A stretch of DNA of 64,000 nt from Melieria omissa (GCA_963971225.1 OZ020269.1:37655264-37719263), one strand, 5' to 3'. Shown: positions 23,127 through 34,393, numbered from the stretch's first letter. Translations and numbers: made by a program. Notes: a model not told the origin generated them from the sequence alone.

Positions 23127-23428
23127 ACTGGCACGACAGCCCGCTTACGCGAGACTAAGGCCTAGTTTCCCGCAACCACCCGTGTTGTGCGTGTGAATTT
23201 GTAAGCGGGTGGAAGGGACCTACAGTTTTATGCCGGTTCCGACCGGCAGGTTGGGAGCTTTTTTCATAAACAATTTTTACTCTCAGAGGTTTGCCATTTC
23301 CAGCTGAGAGGACAGCCACCGAAAGAGGAAACGAGTTTTCCCGTTATTTTTTTTAGGTGTTATTACAAGCAGTATTGAACCTGGAGTTGCTGCCTTCGAC
23401 TCGCGGTCCAACGCACTAACCAATTGGG
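23127..23428 (-). mobile_element. tRNA-derived SINE, copy D (5' truncated)
   Basis: Minus-strand copy. The tail (GTCGTGCCAGTCAATTATTTT) is at the left. The 5' end on the right stops inside the A box (CCAATTGG instead of the full head), so the first roughly 15 bp are lost. It abuts the LINE 3' end. No target duplication was recognised. Confidence 0.85.
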
Positions 23429-23627
23429 AATTGTAAACAACACCGGGTTAAACGTAAACATCACTCTTTTGAGCTTCGTGGGTTTTAAAGAGCGAGTTAC
23501 TGATCACCAGTGCAATACCTGATGCTTTTTAAAAATAATGTTAGTTTTCGAAATTAGAAAGGGTGTCCTAAAATATATTTCTTCAGTTTTTTCAAAGTAC
23601 TTGCGTAAAAAGAGCAAAAAGTGTTTA

Positions 23628-24150
23628 CGTGGGCAGTCCGATAATACGTACTTAGCCCCACCGCCCGATGGTGCCACTATCGTAAGAGAAATTTACTATC
23701 TGTAGTACATCCTCGTAGACGGCTACTGTCAAAATTTCAGCCATATTGGATTTGTAGTTTTGTTTTGACAGCGTGTGGAAACGAACGTGTCCGCGGATTT
23801 TAGAAAAATGGAAAAAGAGCAATATCGGTCGGTGATTCGCCAAATTGTTCGCATTAGGCTACGAACAGCTGCCCCATCCACCGTATTCTCCAGATTTGGC
23901 CCCATGTGACTTCTGTTTGTTTCCAAACTTGAAAAAGTCACTCGCCGGGCAGAAATTTTAGTCGAATGAGGAGGTTATCGCCGCCACGGAGGCCTCCAGA
24001 AAATGTATTTTTCAGACGGGTTAAAGAAGTTGGAGCATCGCTGGGTCAAGTGTATCGAGTTGAAAGGCGACTATGTTGAGAAATAAATCGCCTCTTTTCC
24101 AAAATTTTCGTTTTTCTTTTGTAGGCTAAGTACTTATCGGACCACTCACG
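23628..24150 (+). mobile_element. Internally deleted mariner (523 bp)
   Basis: Ends CGTGGGCAGTCCGATAATAC and the inverted GTACTTATCGGACCACTCACG with TA on each side (23626-23627, 24151-24152). The N-terminus MEKEQYRSVIR is fused by deletion to the C-terminal block HPPYSPDLAPCDF, the third-Asp motif of DD34D mariners, and continues to about 24083 with two stops. This is how MITE-like mariner derivatives arise. Confidence 0.85.
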
Positions 24151-24436
24151 TACATTTCCCCCAACTGACCCTAACCCCTGATGTAATCTACTCCAACTCC
24201 ACAACACACATCACCAAGAGGTAATTGATCTTCAAATATATTTATGTCGTTTATATCTTCACCATTAATTACTTCTTTTTCAAAAAATATCTTGCTAAAT
24301 AGTGAAACAAATATGCAATTCTTAGAAGAAAAGTGTGAATTCGTGCGTCTTCCGATTGCATTGAAGATTGTAATATGACAAAAACTATCCATAACTAGTT
24401 AGAGATGTTAAGCTATGTCATTAATTTTCCTTTTAA

Positions 24437-24600
24437 AGTTTATGTTTATGTTTATGTTTATTCAGTCTAGAGTATTCGCAACCTTACAGACTATGAAACA
24501 ATTGTTAATAAATAAATTTAAATGACTTAAAACTAGTTAAAAATATTACAAAGAAATAACTTAAATTGAGCCCTACTTAAGTTAAAATCAAAATGATGAT
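24437..24600 (-). mobile_element. Possible 3' end of a non-LTR retroposon with hexamer tail
   Basis: On the minus strand, sequence ending TAGACTGAATAAACATAAAC is followed by (ATAAAC) repeats (24438-24461), like the 3' tails of some fly LINEs. How far it extends to the right (to about 24830) is unclear. It lies within the hAT element. Confidence 0.35.
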
Positions 24601-25180
24601 TAGCACAAAGAAAGTTAAAATCAGAAAGCGCTTTATTGATTGGCTCATTAAGTGCATAATTAACTTTATGACCCTCAGTCCAAAATATATGATGTCGTCT
24701 CAGCGTCTTAGCTGGGACACACAATTTACTAAAATTTTTGTTTTTAATGCTAAAATAAAAAAAAATTCCTTTTGGTTACTCAACCAGTTTGCACCAAAAA
24801 AGAGGCTGTGTACTTGTGAACGTACTTTTTAAACCATGATTGTATTAAAAAAGTACAATGGTATCAAAATTCCATCACTGGTTCTAGTATACACACACAG
24901 CACTTCGCACACATTGGCGACAGTTATCTTCAACGTAGGTTTTGTTGTTGTGTAGCGTATGAATTAGATTACATGTATGTATTGGTGCTTGCTCTTCCGT
25001 AAGAAGGTTTTGGGCACCCCTGGTTTAGAGTCTATTCTCAATTTTCCAAACGAAAACTTTAAATGCCAATATCAGCAATAGGTTGCTTCGAATTTGAAGA
25101 ACTTTATCTTTTTTACGTATAAGTGCATAAGTATACAAACATGGGGCTTATAATTGAACCAAGATTAGCAACAAAAATAA

Positions 25181-26085
25181 CCCTGTCGGACCTGAGACAA
25201 CTGGTTCCCAAAATTCATTGTTTTTTCAATTGGTTTTTTGTAAGTCAATTGGACAACTAGTTGTCAAAGTAGCTGTTAACGAATGCAGAAGTCAGTCAGT
25301 TCGCGTCTAATCGTTCACGTTCTGTGTGCGCCTTCAAAAGCGAGAAGAGCAGATGAAAATAAGAAAAAGTAAAAGAAAAGTAGAGGTGAAATAATCATCC
25401 AAATACTTCTTAGGCTGATCGTACGATACTTTTGTTACAACACCCACGTAGAAATGTTTGCATTTTTCGAAAATGTCTGTTTCTATGACTCTAAGTTCGT
25501 TCGACTTGCACGTTTTGCTTTGAATGATTTCAGTTAGAATTGCGTGAAGGAACAAGCTGAAGCGGCAGTTAAAAGGCATTTCTTAATTAATTTGTTTGCT
25601 TTTTAATTTTTATGTATTAATTAATTTGTTTAAATATTGCAGGCATAGTCAATAAGGACGAGGATATTGTATTGCGATAGGCATTTTCGGCAGAAGTCAA
25701 GTCCAAGTTCACCTTTTTGTAAAGCTGAAATTTTTTGGTGCTCGTATGTATATTTTGTTTTCCATTCCCGATGAAATTTTGTTATTTCAAAAATATTTTG
25801 AAAATAAAATTAATATTTAAAAATGTCATTGTTTTATTTTCCTTTATAAAATTCAACTGGTTAGAGAACTAACCCAAAATAAACTAGTTTCCAAACTATT
25901 CGCTTTGCAACTGGTTTAAAAACTGTTTTACTTAGGACAAACTTTGGACTAGATGCAAATGGATGCAGACGGGGACAATTGACTGTCGCCTAGGACACCT
26001 CCACGATAAAAGGATGAGTTTGGTCCAAGGAAACGAGTCGGTTCTGAAGTCAGCTACATTTGGACCAGTCCGATTTCCTACAGGG
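25181..26085. mobile_element. Possible TIR element with CCCTGTCGGA/CCCTGTAGGA ends
   Basis: Short inverted ends (CCCTGTCGGACC on the left; CCCTGTAGGAAA read inward from the right). ACTGGTTC/GGACCAGTC and ACTAGTT motifs are repeated near both ends. No target duplication or transposase was recognised. The flanking 25031-25180 and 26086-26708 show nothing else. Confidence 0.35.
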
Positions 26086-26708
26086 AATCTAGTGCAATAA
26101 GAAGAAGAACTTTTTCAGATATCCACTTATTTTTTCACCTACTTTGTGGTCGAAAAAACACATAAAATTTTCATTACATTAAATTTTCATTTATACATGA
26201 GTACTCGATAATCGAATAACTTTGATAACTCCCTTACAAGAAGTTTGAACTACCCGATCTATGTGGCCCTATTAAGAATCCAATAACGTAGTAAATATCC
26301 ATTAAATTAGAGTAAAATGTTTTAGTCCAACTTGATTAGGACCTGTTTGCTTGCTTTAAACAATCAAAAGACATAGGAATTTTGTATGCAATGTAGGGTA
26401 TATTATTTTATTCGCCGATATGTAGGGCATTTTCCAAAAAAAAGCTAAGGAGATTACATTCGCTAAAAATATTGCTTTGTTTTTAATTTTGTAATGATTA
26501 CTGTGTAAAATTCGGGTCCGCTCTTGATCGAACTTCCGAAGAAAGCTTCGAAAACTTTGAGTTCAGTGGGACACTAAATAGTACACAGACAAAAAGTGAT
26601 ACACTTAACTAGTGCAAACGCAGTTTGTGCGCGAGGTGTTGCATACTTTCAGGCATATTTTTATAATAAAGCCTATATATTAAATGACCGTATGTATATC
26701 TACATATC

Positions 26709-26948
26709 TGTGGTCAAAAGCAGTAACCGCTTAAGTCGACTTAAGAAGAAATTGAGTTATAGATGCCACCACGTTCCCTTGACTGTGCTTTACATTTGTG
26801 TAAAATCGGGCAGTTTGTAACTTTAAAATAAAAAAAGTTATTAATAAAAACCTATTCGCATTCCCATAATGAACACACTACGCGCTAAAACTTAAAAACG
26901 AGATTGCTCGGCAATTTTCGACTTAGGCGGTTATTGCTTTTGAACACA
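26709..26948. mobile_element. MITE with TGTGGTCAAAAGCA ends, copy 1
   Basis: Inverted ends TGTGGTCAAAAGCAGTAACC and TGCTTTTGAACACA. It is closely related to the copy at 52815-53059, which is in the opposite orientation. It lies just upstream of the LRR gene. Target duplication not resolved. Confidence 0.78.
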
Positions 26949-27178
26949 GATATATTAGTATATGTTTACTAGGGATTACAATGTTATTAGATGTGACTGC
27001 TTTATCATCGTCGAGCACGAACGGCTTTAAGTATAAAAACGAGCTGGTATGATTGTTGTGACTGGATATTTTTCTCGGCAGTGATCAAACGAAATGCCAT
27101 TGCTTGAAAATTTGTCAAAAATCAGTTTTGTCTGTTGTGAAATTTTTTGAATAAACTTAGCTCGCGAATTTGATTGTT

Positions 27179-28402
27179 ATGTGCGAAGAGTATAAACCGT
27201 GTCAATGCCTTCGGCCTACCTTGTTGAAGAGGAAACCGCTCACGCTGTTGCTGCTCGATTGCTGGCAGCGTGAGTACGATAAACGGCCGTACCGAAATTT
27301 CCGCTTGCAAATTATAGCTTTTGAGGAGCGCATGGGGCGCAGTTTCCATCCTGTCAAAGATTTAAGTGTGGTTGTTCGCTTCCTGTTTAATCGCTCGTTG
27401 TGCTCGGCTTATTTATCGGGCATTCGCGTAGTGTCATATAAGCCAAAGCTGGTTGAGGATTTCGCTGACAGTTTGACGCAGTTGCGGCGGATAGAGCTGC
27501 GATGCATGAATTTACCGACTCGGTTTTTTGAACAGTTGGCCGGAAACGTGACTTTTATGAACGTCAAGGAACTAATATTAGAGGGTGAGTGACTTGCACT
27601 GCTTTTGACAAACATGCACCTTATTGATTGATTGTGTCCGACATTTACTTGCACGTCACCAGGCACACCTCTGACGGAACCTGACGTGACAGCGCTGCAG
27701 TCCTTTCTGGTAGTGTCGAAGACCCTACTCCATATAAATGTGGCTGGGTGTAGTATCAATCAGAATAACTTTGCTTTGCTAGCAGATGGCATTCACAAGT
27801 CGACGTCGGTGCGCGGCTTCAACTGCAGTCGCTTGCTGGGACAACACCTCACCTTAGATACTACGAAAATCGCGTATATCGTGTCCTCACTAATATGGCA
27901 AAATAAGTTGGAGGAAATCGAGATGCAGCACTGTGAATTTGTCGCGTACGATATGGAAATCCTTACCGAGTACATGATCAGGGACTCTAAATTGTGTAAA
28001 CTCAATTTGGCGTACAATGTAATCGGACCAGATGGTGCCGAGACCCTGTTTCACGCCATCATTCGCAGTAACACGCTGACGCATTTGAATCTGAGTGGGA
28101 ATGGCTTGGGTTCTCACGGCGGCGAGGTGGTGGCGAGGTACCTGAGCTCCTGCTATCATCTACGGTATCTGGACATAACCTACAACGCTATTGGTCACGA
28201 GGCGATGAACTCCATTTTAACCGCAATGAAGAAGCCGATTAAGTTACAAAAGCTCAAGATGTATGGCAACCAGTTTAATTCAAAATCTGCCAACATATTA
28301 CGACGTCTTTTGGACGCCCGCGTTGTGCCGCAGGACTGTATCGACATTGGCGTTACTTTTGATGAGACCTTGTCCGATTATCGTGTCATTCCATTTTATT
28401 AG
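27179..28402 (+). CDS. Leucine-rich-repeat protein (ribonuclease-inhibitor-like repeats)
   Basis: Two exons: 27179-27584 and 27663-28402, joined by a 78-nt intron (donor G|GTGAGT, acceptor GTCACCAG), giving 381 residues. The ATG at 27179 (MCEEYKPCQC) is the first in frame. The C-terminal two thirds holds LRRs of about 28 residues: LCKLNLAYNVIGPDGAETLF, LTHLNLSGNGLGSHGGEV, LRYLDITYNAIGHEAMN, LQKLKMYGNQFNSKSA. These form a curved protein-binding scaffold, and no catalytic domain is seen. There is no signal peptide or membrane segment, so it is probably cytoplasmic. The repeats and the closing segment (IGVTFDETLSDYRVIPFY) recall LRRC34-like proteins, but this is tentative. TATAAAA at 27032 is a possible but distant promoter element. 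A polyadenylation signal lies at 28658. Coding sequence is intact, with higher G+C than its surroundings. Confidence 0.88.
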
Positions 28403-28566
28403 CTGGAGCAACCCAAACCATATTTTTCAGAAAGCATGTGTATCATCTGTTGTTATATTTTGTTTGGTTAATGCCGGTCACTGGGGTTGTCATCGGATAT
28501 AAATTGTCAAGTTGTAAAATAGTTGCACTCTAAGTAGTAAATACAGGGTATGCATGATTTGATTAT

Positions 28567-28567
28567 G

Positions 28568-28598
<31 letters not shown>
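28567..28598. repeat. (AT)n microsatellite in the 3' flank of the LRR gene
   Basis: ATATATAT runs interrupted by GT, downstream of the LRR stop codon and likely within its 3' untranslated region. Confidence 0.85.
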
Positions 28599-28657
28599 GA
28601 ATTAGGTATCGATGTGTATTTTTAGAACTGATTCATAGAACTGCACTCATATATTGT

Positions 28658-28663
28658 AATAAA
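28658..28663 (+). terminator. Polyadenylation signal AATAAA
   Basis: AATAAA about 255 bp after the LRR stop codon, the first canonical hexamer downstream. It is a plausible 3' end, followed by about 380 bp of unassigned DNA up to the SINE at 29053. Confidence 0.5.
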
Positions 28664-29052
28664 GATCGTTTATACATGTCTAAACTAAATCAAAACGGAA
28701 AAGAATACGTGAAGCCTTCTGGTATAGTTAAATCATGTGATGGGAAGCCGGGTGTGCGGTAAGGAGTGTAACTTATATAGATGATCATATTGGTGATTGC
28801 TTGATACTTAGTAATTGAGCTCAAACTGCTGAAGTTACAAACGAAGCATTTTTTTCAAATTGTTTCAAAAGCGTTGCTAACGCTCCAAAAGCGTTTTCCG
28901 AAAACGTTCATCATATTCTTGTAGCTTGTTAAGTTTTAGTGGTAAAAATTAGGTTATGATAAATTCCGGTTTCTATGGAAGAAGTTATGCGGAATTTTGC
29001 CATATCTTGCTGATAACATATCCGCCGAAATTAAAATAGGTCTGGTTGAACA

Positions 29053-29335
29053 CAGCCGCCGTGGCTCAGTTGGTTAGTGCGCGGTCCAGCGAGTCGCATG
29101 CAGAGCGACGCAAGATCGAATACTGCATGTAGTAACACCTAAAAAAAAATAATGGGAAACTCGTTTTCTCTTTCGGTGGCTGTCCTCTCAGCTGGAAATG
29201 GCAAACCTCTGAGAGTAAAAATTGCCTATGAAAAAGCTCCCAACCTGCCGTTCAAAATTCACACGCACAACACGGGTGATTGCGGGAAGCTAGGCCATAG
29301 TCTCGCGTAAGCGGGCTGTCGTGCCAATCAATTAT
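29053..29335 (+). mobile_element. tRNA-derived SINE, copy E
   Basis: CAGCCGCCGTGGCTCAGTTGG head with an intact A box and the GTCGTGCCAATCAATTATT tail. Compared with the other copies, about 35 bp are deleted around 29252 (the GGAACCGGCATAAAACTGTAGG segment is missing). No clear target duplication. The following 29336-29850 shows nothing recognised. Confidence 0.86.
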
Positions 29336-30666
29336 TATAATTAAAATTACTGTTAGAACCCAACATTTGTACCTAAACTGTAAACACGTAGTCCAACAAA
29401 GTGATTTTGTTCACTCAAATGAAACGCGTATTGTTTATTCAAATCTTTAGCGCATACTTTCAATATTTTTCTTGAAATTCCGTTAGATATCAAATGTTTT
29501 AACTTCAAAGAATATACAATTGAAAAATGTTGAATAGAATAGTCCCAGATTACAAGAACCGCTTGGAATGTGTGTTGTAAAACATGCAGTGTTACCGCTT
29601 TAGTAGAATTTTACCAAACGTTGTAGATTTATTTATGAATTTTCTTTTTTTGTATTGTGTGTCAATTGTGTCTTCTTTTTGATAGGAAATTGTTTTCCAA
29701 ATATCAAAACAAGTCTGGCAAGATTAGAAACAATAATATTTGGCATGACTAGAGCTGACATGCCTGTGCATGTTTTTTCAAAATCGCGGGAAATACAGCA
29801 AATGTGTTGAAAACGTAAATTTAACGTTTAAAAATGGATAAGAAAGTTAACACTTTATGTGATGCATGTATTACACTGCACAACAGCATGTCTGTTGCAT
29901 GGAGTTTTTTACATGAATCTGAATCGTTTTTCCACGCTGTTTTCAAAACCATACTCCGTTTTTATGTAACAGCTCTAGTTTTTGCAAAAAATGGGCGTGT
30001 GACTTTTTCGAATTTTCCTCGGCTTTTTTCTCGTTTTCGACTGTTATTTCTGAACCAATAATCCTATCGACATGATTTTTATATCGTTGCACATACAACA
30101 TTTCACACCATCTTTCCTGACATTAATAAATTTTATGCGTTCTAAATGGGCGTGGTAATAAGGTTTCAAAGTAGGAAAATATTGAATTTCAAGGCGTTTT
30201 TTCTGATGCCGAAAATTGTACAGATGTTTCATAAATTGCGTTACGAAGTATATGAATATCTTAAGAAGAAACATCAAGCAATACAACACAGCCAAATTAT
30301 TTGGCGGAATACACATTCGCATCGAAATAATAAGAAAAATGTACCATAGCCATTTTGAGCACTTTTCATACTTTTTCCTTAAAAAATTAAGAGCCTCAAA
30401 ATATGCTCTTTTATATGTTCCATTTATAGTCTAGAATACAAGCAAAACACAAAAAGATTTTGAATTTCACGAAACAAAAAAAAAAAAAATACAAACTTTG
30501 CATATTTTCAGGCTTCTAATTTTTTAAGGAAAAGGTATGAAAGGTGATCAAAATGGCTATGATACATTTTTGTTATTATTTCGATGCGAATGTGTATTCC
30601 GCCAAATAATTTGGCTGTGTTGCATTGCTTGATGTGTCGACTTTCATTGAACACCTAATTCGTTAA

Positions 30667-32652
30667 TCTATATATATAAAAATGAATCGTGGTCCATTCG
30701 ACTGCGTATCACTCGAGAACGGCTGGACCAACTTGGATACTTCCTTCGGCGGGTTTGTTCGAAATTGTTACGTGAAGGTTTATAAAAAAAGAAAAGTCGG
30801 GAAAACGGGGCGTGGCGCCACCAGAATACATTTTTAGACAATAACTTTGGAACCATAAGTCACACATCAATTAAATTTAGTTCACACTTACTATTTAATC
30901 ATGTCCTTTGACCGACGGAATGGGGTAGGTATTGGACAAGGGGGTGTGGCACCGCCCATACAATTCATTTCTTTTAAATGGAATAGCTTCGGAATTGTAA
31001 GTCGCACAATATTGAAAATTAGTGAGGCGTCGCCTCATAGATGTGTTATTCCACTGTTAAAATTTTATGGACGTTGGACAAGGGGCGTGGCACATTTGTT
31101 TGACCCAAACTATCCGCATAATTTTGGAACTGTTAGTCGCACATGAATGAAACTTAGTACGAATTTACCATTTAGTCATATCTTTCGGCAGAGGAATGAA
31201 GCGGGTATTTAACACGAGGGCGTGGCTCCGTCCATACAACTCTAATCTTTTATATGGAATAGCTCCGGAATTGTAAGCCGCACAGTATTGATCTTTTATA
31301 TAGACAGTATATTAATCTTTTATATGGAATAGCTCCGGAATTGTAAGCCGCACAGTATTGATTGAATATGCCATCGTCCCATAGAAGTGTCATTCGACCG
31401 ATAATATTTTATGGGCGTTGAACAAGGGGCAAATTTTTTATGCTCAGACAGTTATGCAGTACACACACACATCAGTGAAACTTGGTACGAACTTTCCACT
31501 TAGTAGCACAATTCGACTAGAAGAAAGTTGTGAGCACTGGACAAGAGGGTGTGGTACCGCCTCTCTTTTTATATACATAGATTGTTTGCCCTAATTGACT
31601 GACTGATTGATTGATTGATTGATTCATCATCGCTCAGCCCAAACCGCTGAAGCTACGAACATGAAATTTGAACTGTAGATACATCTTGAAAAATGAACCT
31701 CCGCTAAGACGGGATTTTTTTAAATTCAGGGTGTAAAGAGGCAAAACATGTGTGAAGGTGTTGTATTAAGAAAAGTGATTTAAGAGACATATTGATTTCG
31801 AACTTCCTGAAAATACTCTAAACAAAAAATAATTCGATACGTATTTTATAATTTTTCAAAAATCAAAATTTAACAGGACCAATAATGGGTTAAGATTTGT
31901 TTAAGGGTAGACTCGAAAAAAACATGAACCGATAGGCCTATTGACTTCAAAAATTATAAAAATACCTGAAATAAAAAAATTATACACGCGTTTCTCATTA
32001 TTTTCAAAATCGAAATCTAACTGGATCAACGACGGGTTAAAAGTATGTATGAAGAAACAATTTTTTTGGCCTTTTAACTTCAAACTTGGTGAAAGTACTT
32101 TAAATGTAAAATAACTCGATACGTGTTTTTCATTTTTTCCAAATATTAAAATCAGACGGGGTCAACGACCGGTTAAAAGTTTGTATGGCGAAACTGTAAA
32201 AAAAATGAATTAACGGGCCCACTGACTTCAAACTTTGTGAAAGTACTCTGAGTTAGAAATAATTTGACATGTGTTTTTCACTTTTTTGAAAATCAAAATG
32301 TAACGGGGTCAACAATGGGTTAACAGTTTGCATGGAAACACGATTTATTGGTCCTTTTGACATCAAACGTGGACAAAAAGCATTTAAATCGGGAAATAAT
32401 TACAATGTTTTTTTCATATTTTTGAAAATCGAAATCTACCGTGGTAAACTAAGGGTTAAGATTTTGTTTAGAGTAAACGTGAATAACTCATGATTTAAAG
32501 GGCCTTTTGACTTCACAATTTTTAGAACCACTTGGCATCAAAGATAATAGACATATGTTTTTATTTAAATCAAAATGGGTTCAACCATGCGTTCAAAATA
32601 TGTATCGGGTGAAAGAAGAGAGCTTGCGTGCGAAGCCGCGGGGCCCAGCTAG
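30667..32652 (+). mobile_element. Non-autonomous Helitron
   Basis: Begins TCTATATATATAAAAATGAA and ends GAAGCCGCGGGGCCCAGCTAG, i.e. 5'-TC and 3'-CTAG with a GC-rich hairpin just upstream of the 3' end. It sits between A (30666) and T (32653), the Helitron target, with no target duplication. Inside are repeated GGGCGTGGC/GTGGCACCGCC segments (30780-31580), an internal CTGACTGATTGATTGATTG start-like module near 31600, and a tandem repeat. No Rep/helicase coding sequence. Confidence 0.85.
31720..32630. repeat. About 140-bp tandem repeat array inside the Helitron
   Basis: About six diverged units. GGGTTAA-type junctions recur at roughly 31885, 32033, 32168, 32315, 32453 and 32588. Each unit holds GACTTCAAACTTGGTGAAAG-like and ACACGTGTTTTTCA-like segments. 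Related units also occur at 56330-56650. Confidence 0.75.
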
Positions 32653-33476
32653 TTGATTTACAAAAAATGTGTATGTTTTTGACCATCAAAGAAAACGCCT
32701 TAAAATTCCATATTTTCCGACTTTGAGGTCCAACTACCGCGGCATTTTAAAACTTATACAAATAAGTTGCATTGGAAAAGAAGCCGTGCGATGTTGTTAA
32801 TGTGATAAGGCGAAAATCATGTCAATCGGTTTTTTAGTTTAGAAATTACGATCAAAAATATGGAAAAAGTAGAGGAAAAACTGAAAAAATGACACGGTAC
32901 CTATATCTCACTAACTAGAGCTGCTAGAAAAAATCTGAGCATGGATTCGAAATCAGCGCACCCAAATTAGTAAGAAACAGTAGAAAAAAACTACATGCAA
33001 CAGAAAAAAAGTGTTTTTTTGTTGTGCTGTGTTATTTATGTGAAACAAATTTCAAAATAATGTTATTTTCATCTCATCCAATGTGCTTTGCAATTATGCT
33101 TTGTTTGCAATTATGGTTTTTTGACAGAGCAGTTTTGGTGGAATTTTGGTAGTATTCAGGTTATTTTGTTGGAATATACTTTTCGGTTGTGGCCACATTA
33201 AATACATGCTGAAAAACAGTTTTGCATACACATTTTGAACTGTTGGAATTTATGTATCCAACGGGCCTATACGAGTATAGAGGTGTAAGTGTGCCTCATA
33301 CAGAGGTAATCACTATAACCTATCTCCTATATTAACGGAAAGTTAATACAGGTAGACAGTGGCGTCCCCAGGATTTCGCGAAGGGGAGGGGATAAGCAAA
33401 AAATCCAGTTTAACGCAATTGTTATACTTTCGCTTTGCGTATTATTTTTAATACATGTTTCATTAAATTGTACATA

Positions 33477-34393
33477 TGTAAGAGAGAGGGCTGGGTTGTG
33501 AACCATTACCGTTTTTTCTTTCCCCAATTGACATATCGCCAATCTTTCAACTGTCAAGTTTGTCTTATGATATGACTCTGCTTTTGTGGTTACACGTAAA
33601 GTAAAACACGTATTGCTTGGGGCAGCTACAGACATCGTGTTTGAAAATCGACTGCGAAAACTTTTTTGCTTTTTTTAAAGTGCTATCCAAGTGACTGAAC
33701 TTATTGCAAAAAGGTAAGTGTAATACATGTTTATTTAGTGTTTTGATTCTATTTTACGATGCAATATTTGTTTATGTCGAATTATGATTGGAAGTGTCGT
33801 TTATTTTAAAGTTTCCAAAATGGCATCGTGGTTGGGCTGTGAACCACTGTGGGGGCTGGGTTATGAACCACCTGTTTTTTGTAAATATGGACGGATATAT
33901 TAAAATAAAGTAATTTTATGTAATTTCATTTGATTTCGGTGATTTCACTTGAAGTGGGCCAATGCGAGAACGCGTTCGTATTTCACATGCAAACATTGCG
34001 ACACCGATTAGGATGAAAATGAAAAAAAATTGAGCACTTTCATTCATTGCGATTTTTTGGCCTAAATGGCGTCATTATAACTTTTTTGTCACCTCTTGAG
34101 ACCTCCTGATTAAATAAAATCTTAACTTACTTAAAAATTATGGGTGTTTTCTTCGTATTTTCCGAATTTAACAGGGATTTTCCAGATGGTTCACAACCCA
34201 GCCACTTTTTTGGGAAAGCGAAAAATCACAAAACAGTAATCCGTCTTCATAAAACAGTTGCGTTTTATATTTACCTTTCCAACGGTATCTTTTATCTTCT
34301 ACCTTTCCAACGGTATTTTTCGATATCTTTATTCTAAGAAAAGTTAGAGCCAAAAAACAAAACCCGGTTCACAACCCAGCCCTCTCCCTTACA
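33477..34393. mobile_element. TA-flanked TIR element with repeated GGCTGGGTTGTGAACC motifs
   Basis: Ends TGTAAGAGAGAGGGCTGGGT and the inverted form (ACCCAGCCCTCTCCCTTACA), TA outside. The motif GGCTGGGTT(G/A)TGAACC or close variants occurs at both ends and internally near 33832, 33852 and 34190. ORFs have no domain. Confidence 0.78.

Larger units (their letters stand above)
18731..24171 (+). mobile_element. pogo-like DNA transposon relic, heavily nested
   Basis: Ends GGGTCAGTTGGGGGAAAGTA and the inverted CATTTCCCCCAACTGACCC with TA outside (18729-18730, 24172-24173). GTTTACATTTCCCCC-like motifs recur inside near 19055 and 19100. A transposase N-terminus (MPRTYVRKKP...) and C-terminus survive. 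It was hit by a hAT MITE, a DD37E Tc1/mariner element, a LINE, a SINE and a deleted mariner. Confidence 0.72.
16987..24392 (-). pseudogene. hAT transposase, split into three blocks
   Basis: Reading the minus strand, block 1 (24392 to about 24174) contains VSLFSKIFFEKE and INIFEDQLPLGDV. Block 2 (about 18729-18511) contains VNFYDEIINFLPKF and VSKHFPKEIKYL. Block 3 (17338-16987) contains LSISHFSASVEHVFSVENLIKS, the C-terminal hAT dimerisation region (family motif A-C-E-R-x-F-S; here A-S-V-E-H-V-F-S). The protein would excise and reinsert the element. At least one stop lies in block 2, besides the two large insertions. The N-terminal zinc finger was not found, so the gene is dead. Confidence 0.75.
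16793..24880 (-). mobile_element. hAT transposon, disrupted by nested insertions
   Basis: Ends are CAGTGATGGAATTT and AAATTCCATCACTG. The flanking 8-mers are GTTCTAAT (16785-16792) and GTTCTAGT (24881-24888), 7 of 8 identical, fitting the 8-bp hAT duplication. Transposase remnants are on the minus strand in three blocks. A TA-flanked element (17339-18506) and a pogo-like element (18731-24171) split the gene. Confidence 0.75.
16715..25022. mobile_element. Outer hAT-type MITE that hosts the 16.8-24.9 kb nest
   Basis: Left end CAGAGGTACTTATGCCC and right end, read inward, CAGGGGTGCCCAAAACC are hAT-like. Near-identical 8-mers flank it (GTCTAGAC at 16707-16714 and GTTTAGAG at 25023-25030, 6 of 8). 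Only about 78 bp on the left and 142 bp on the right belong to it; everything between is a later insertion. Divergence of the duplication fits an old insertion. Confidence 0.55.
29850..33050. repeat. Decayed foldback palindrome interrupted by a Helitron
   Basis: The left arm (about 29850-30412) pairs with a right arm (30500-30666 continuing at 32653-33050). The inner arms are the best conserved: CAGCCAAATTATTTGGCGGA at about 30291 is mirrored near 30600-30620. The outer arms share AAAACGCCTT(A/G)AAATTC, TCATGTC(A/G)AT(A/C)GG, ACTAGAGCTG and CATGCAACAG in inverted orientation. Pairing resumes across the Helitron junction, so the palindrome came first. The loop is about 87 bp. Short ORFs inside are by-products. 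Confidence 0.72.

Noticed and set aside
29834..30434. Cluster of short ORFs on both strands
   Set aside because: They fall in the arms of a decayed palindrome, which creates paired ORFs; no domain.
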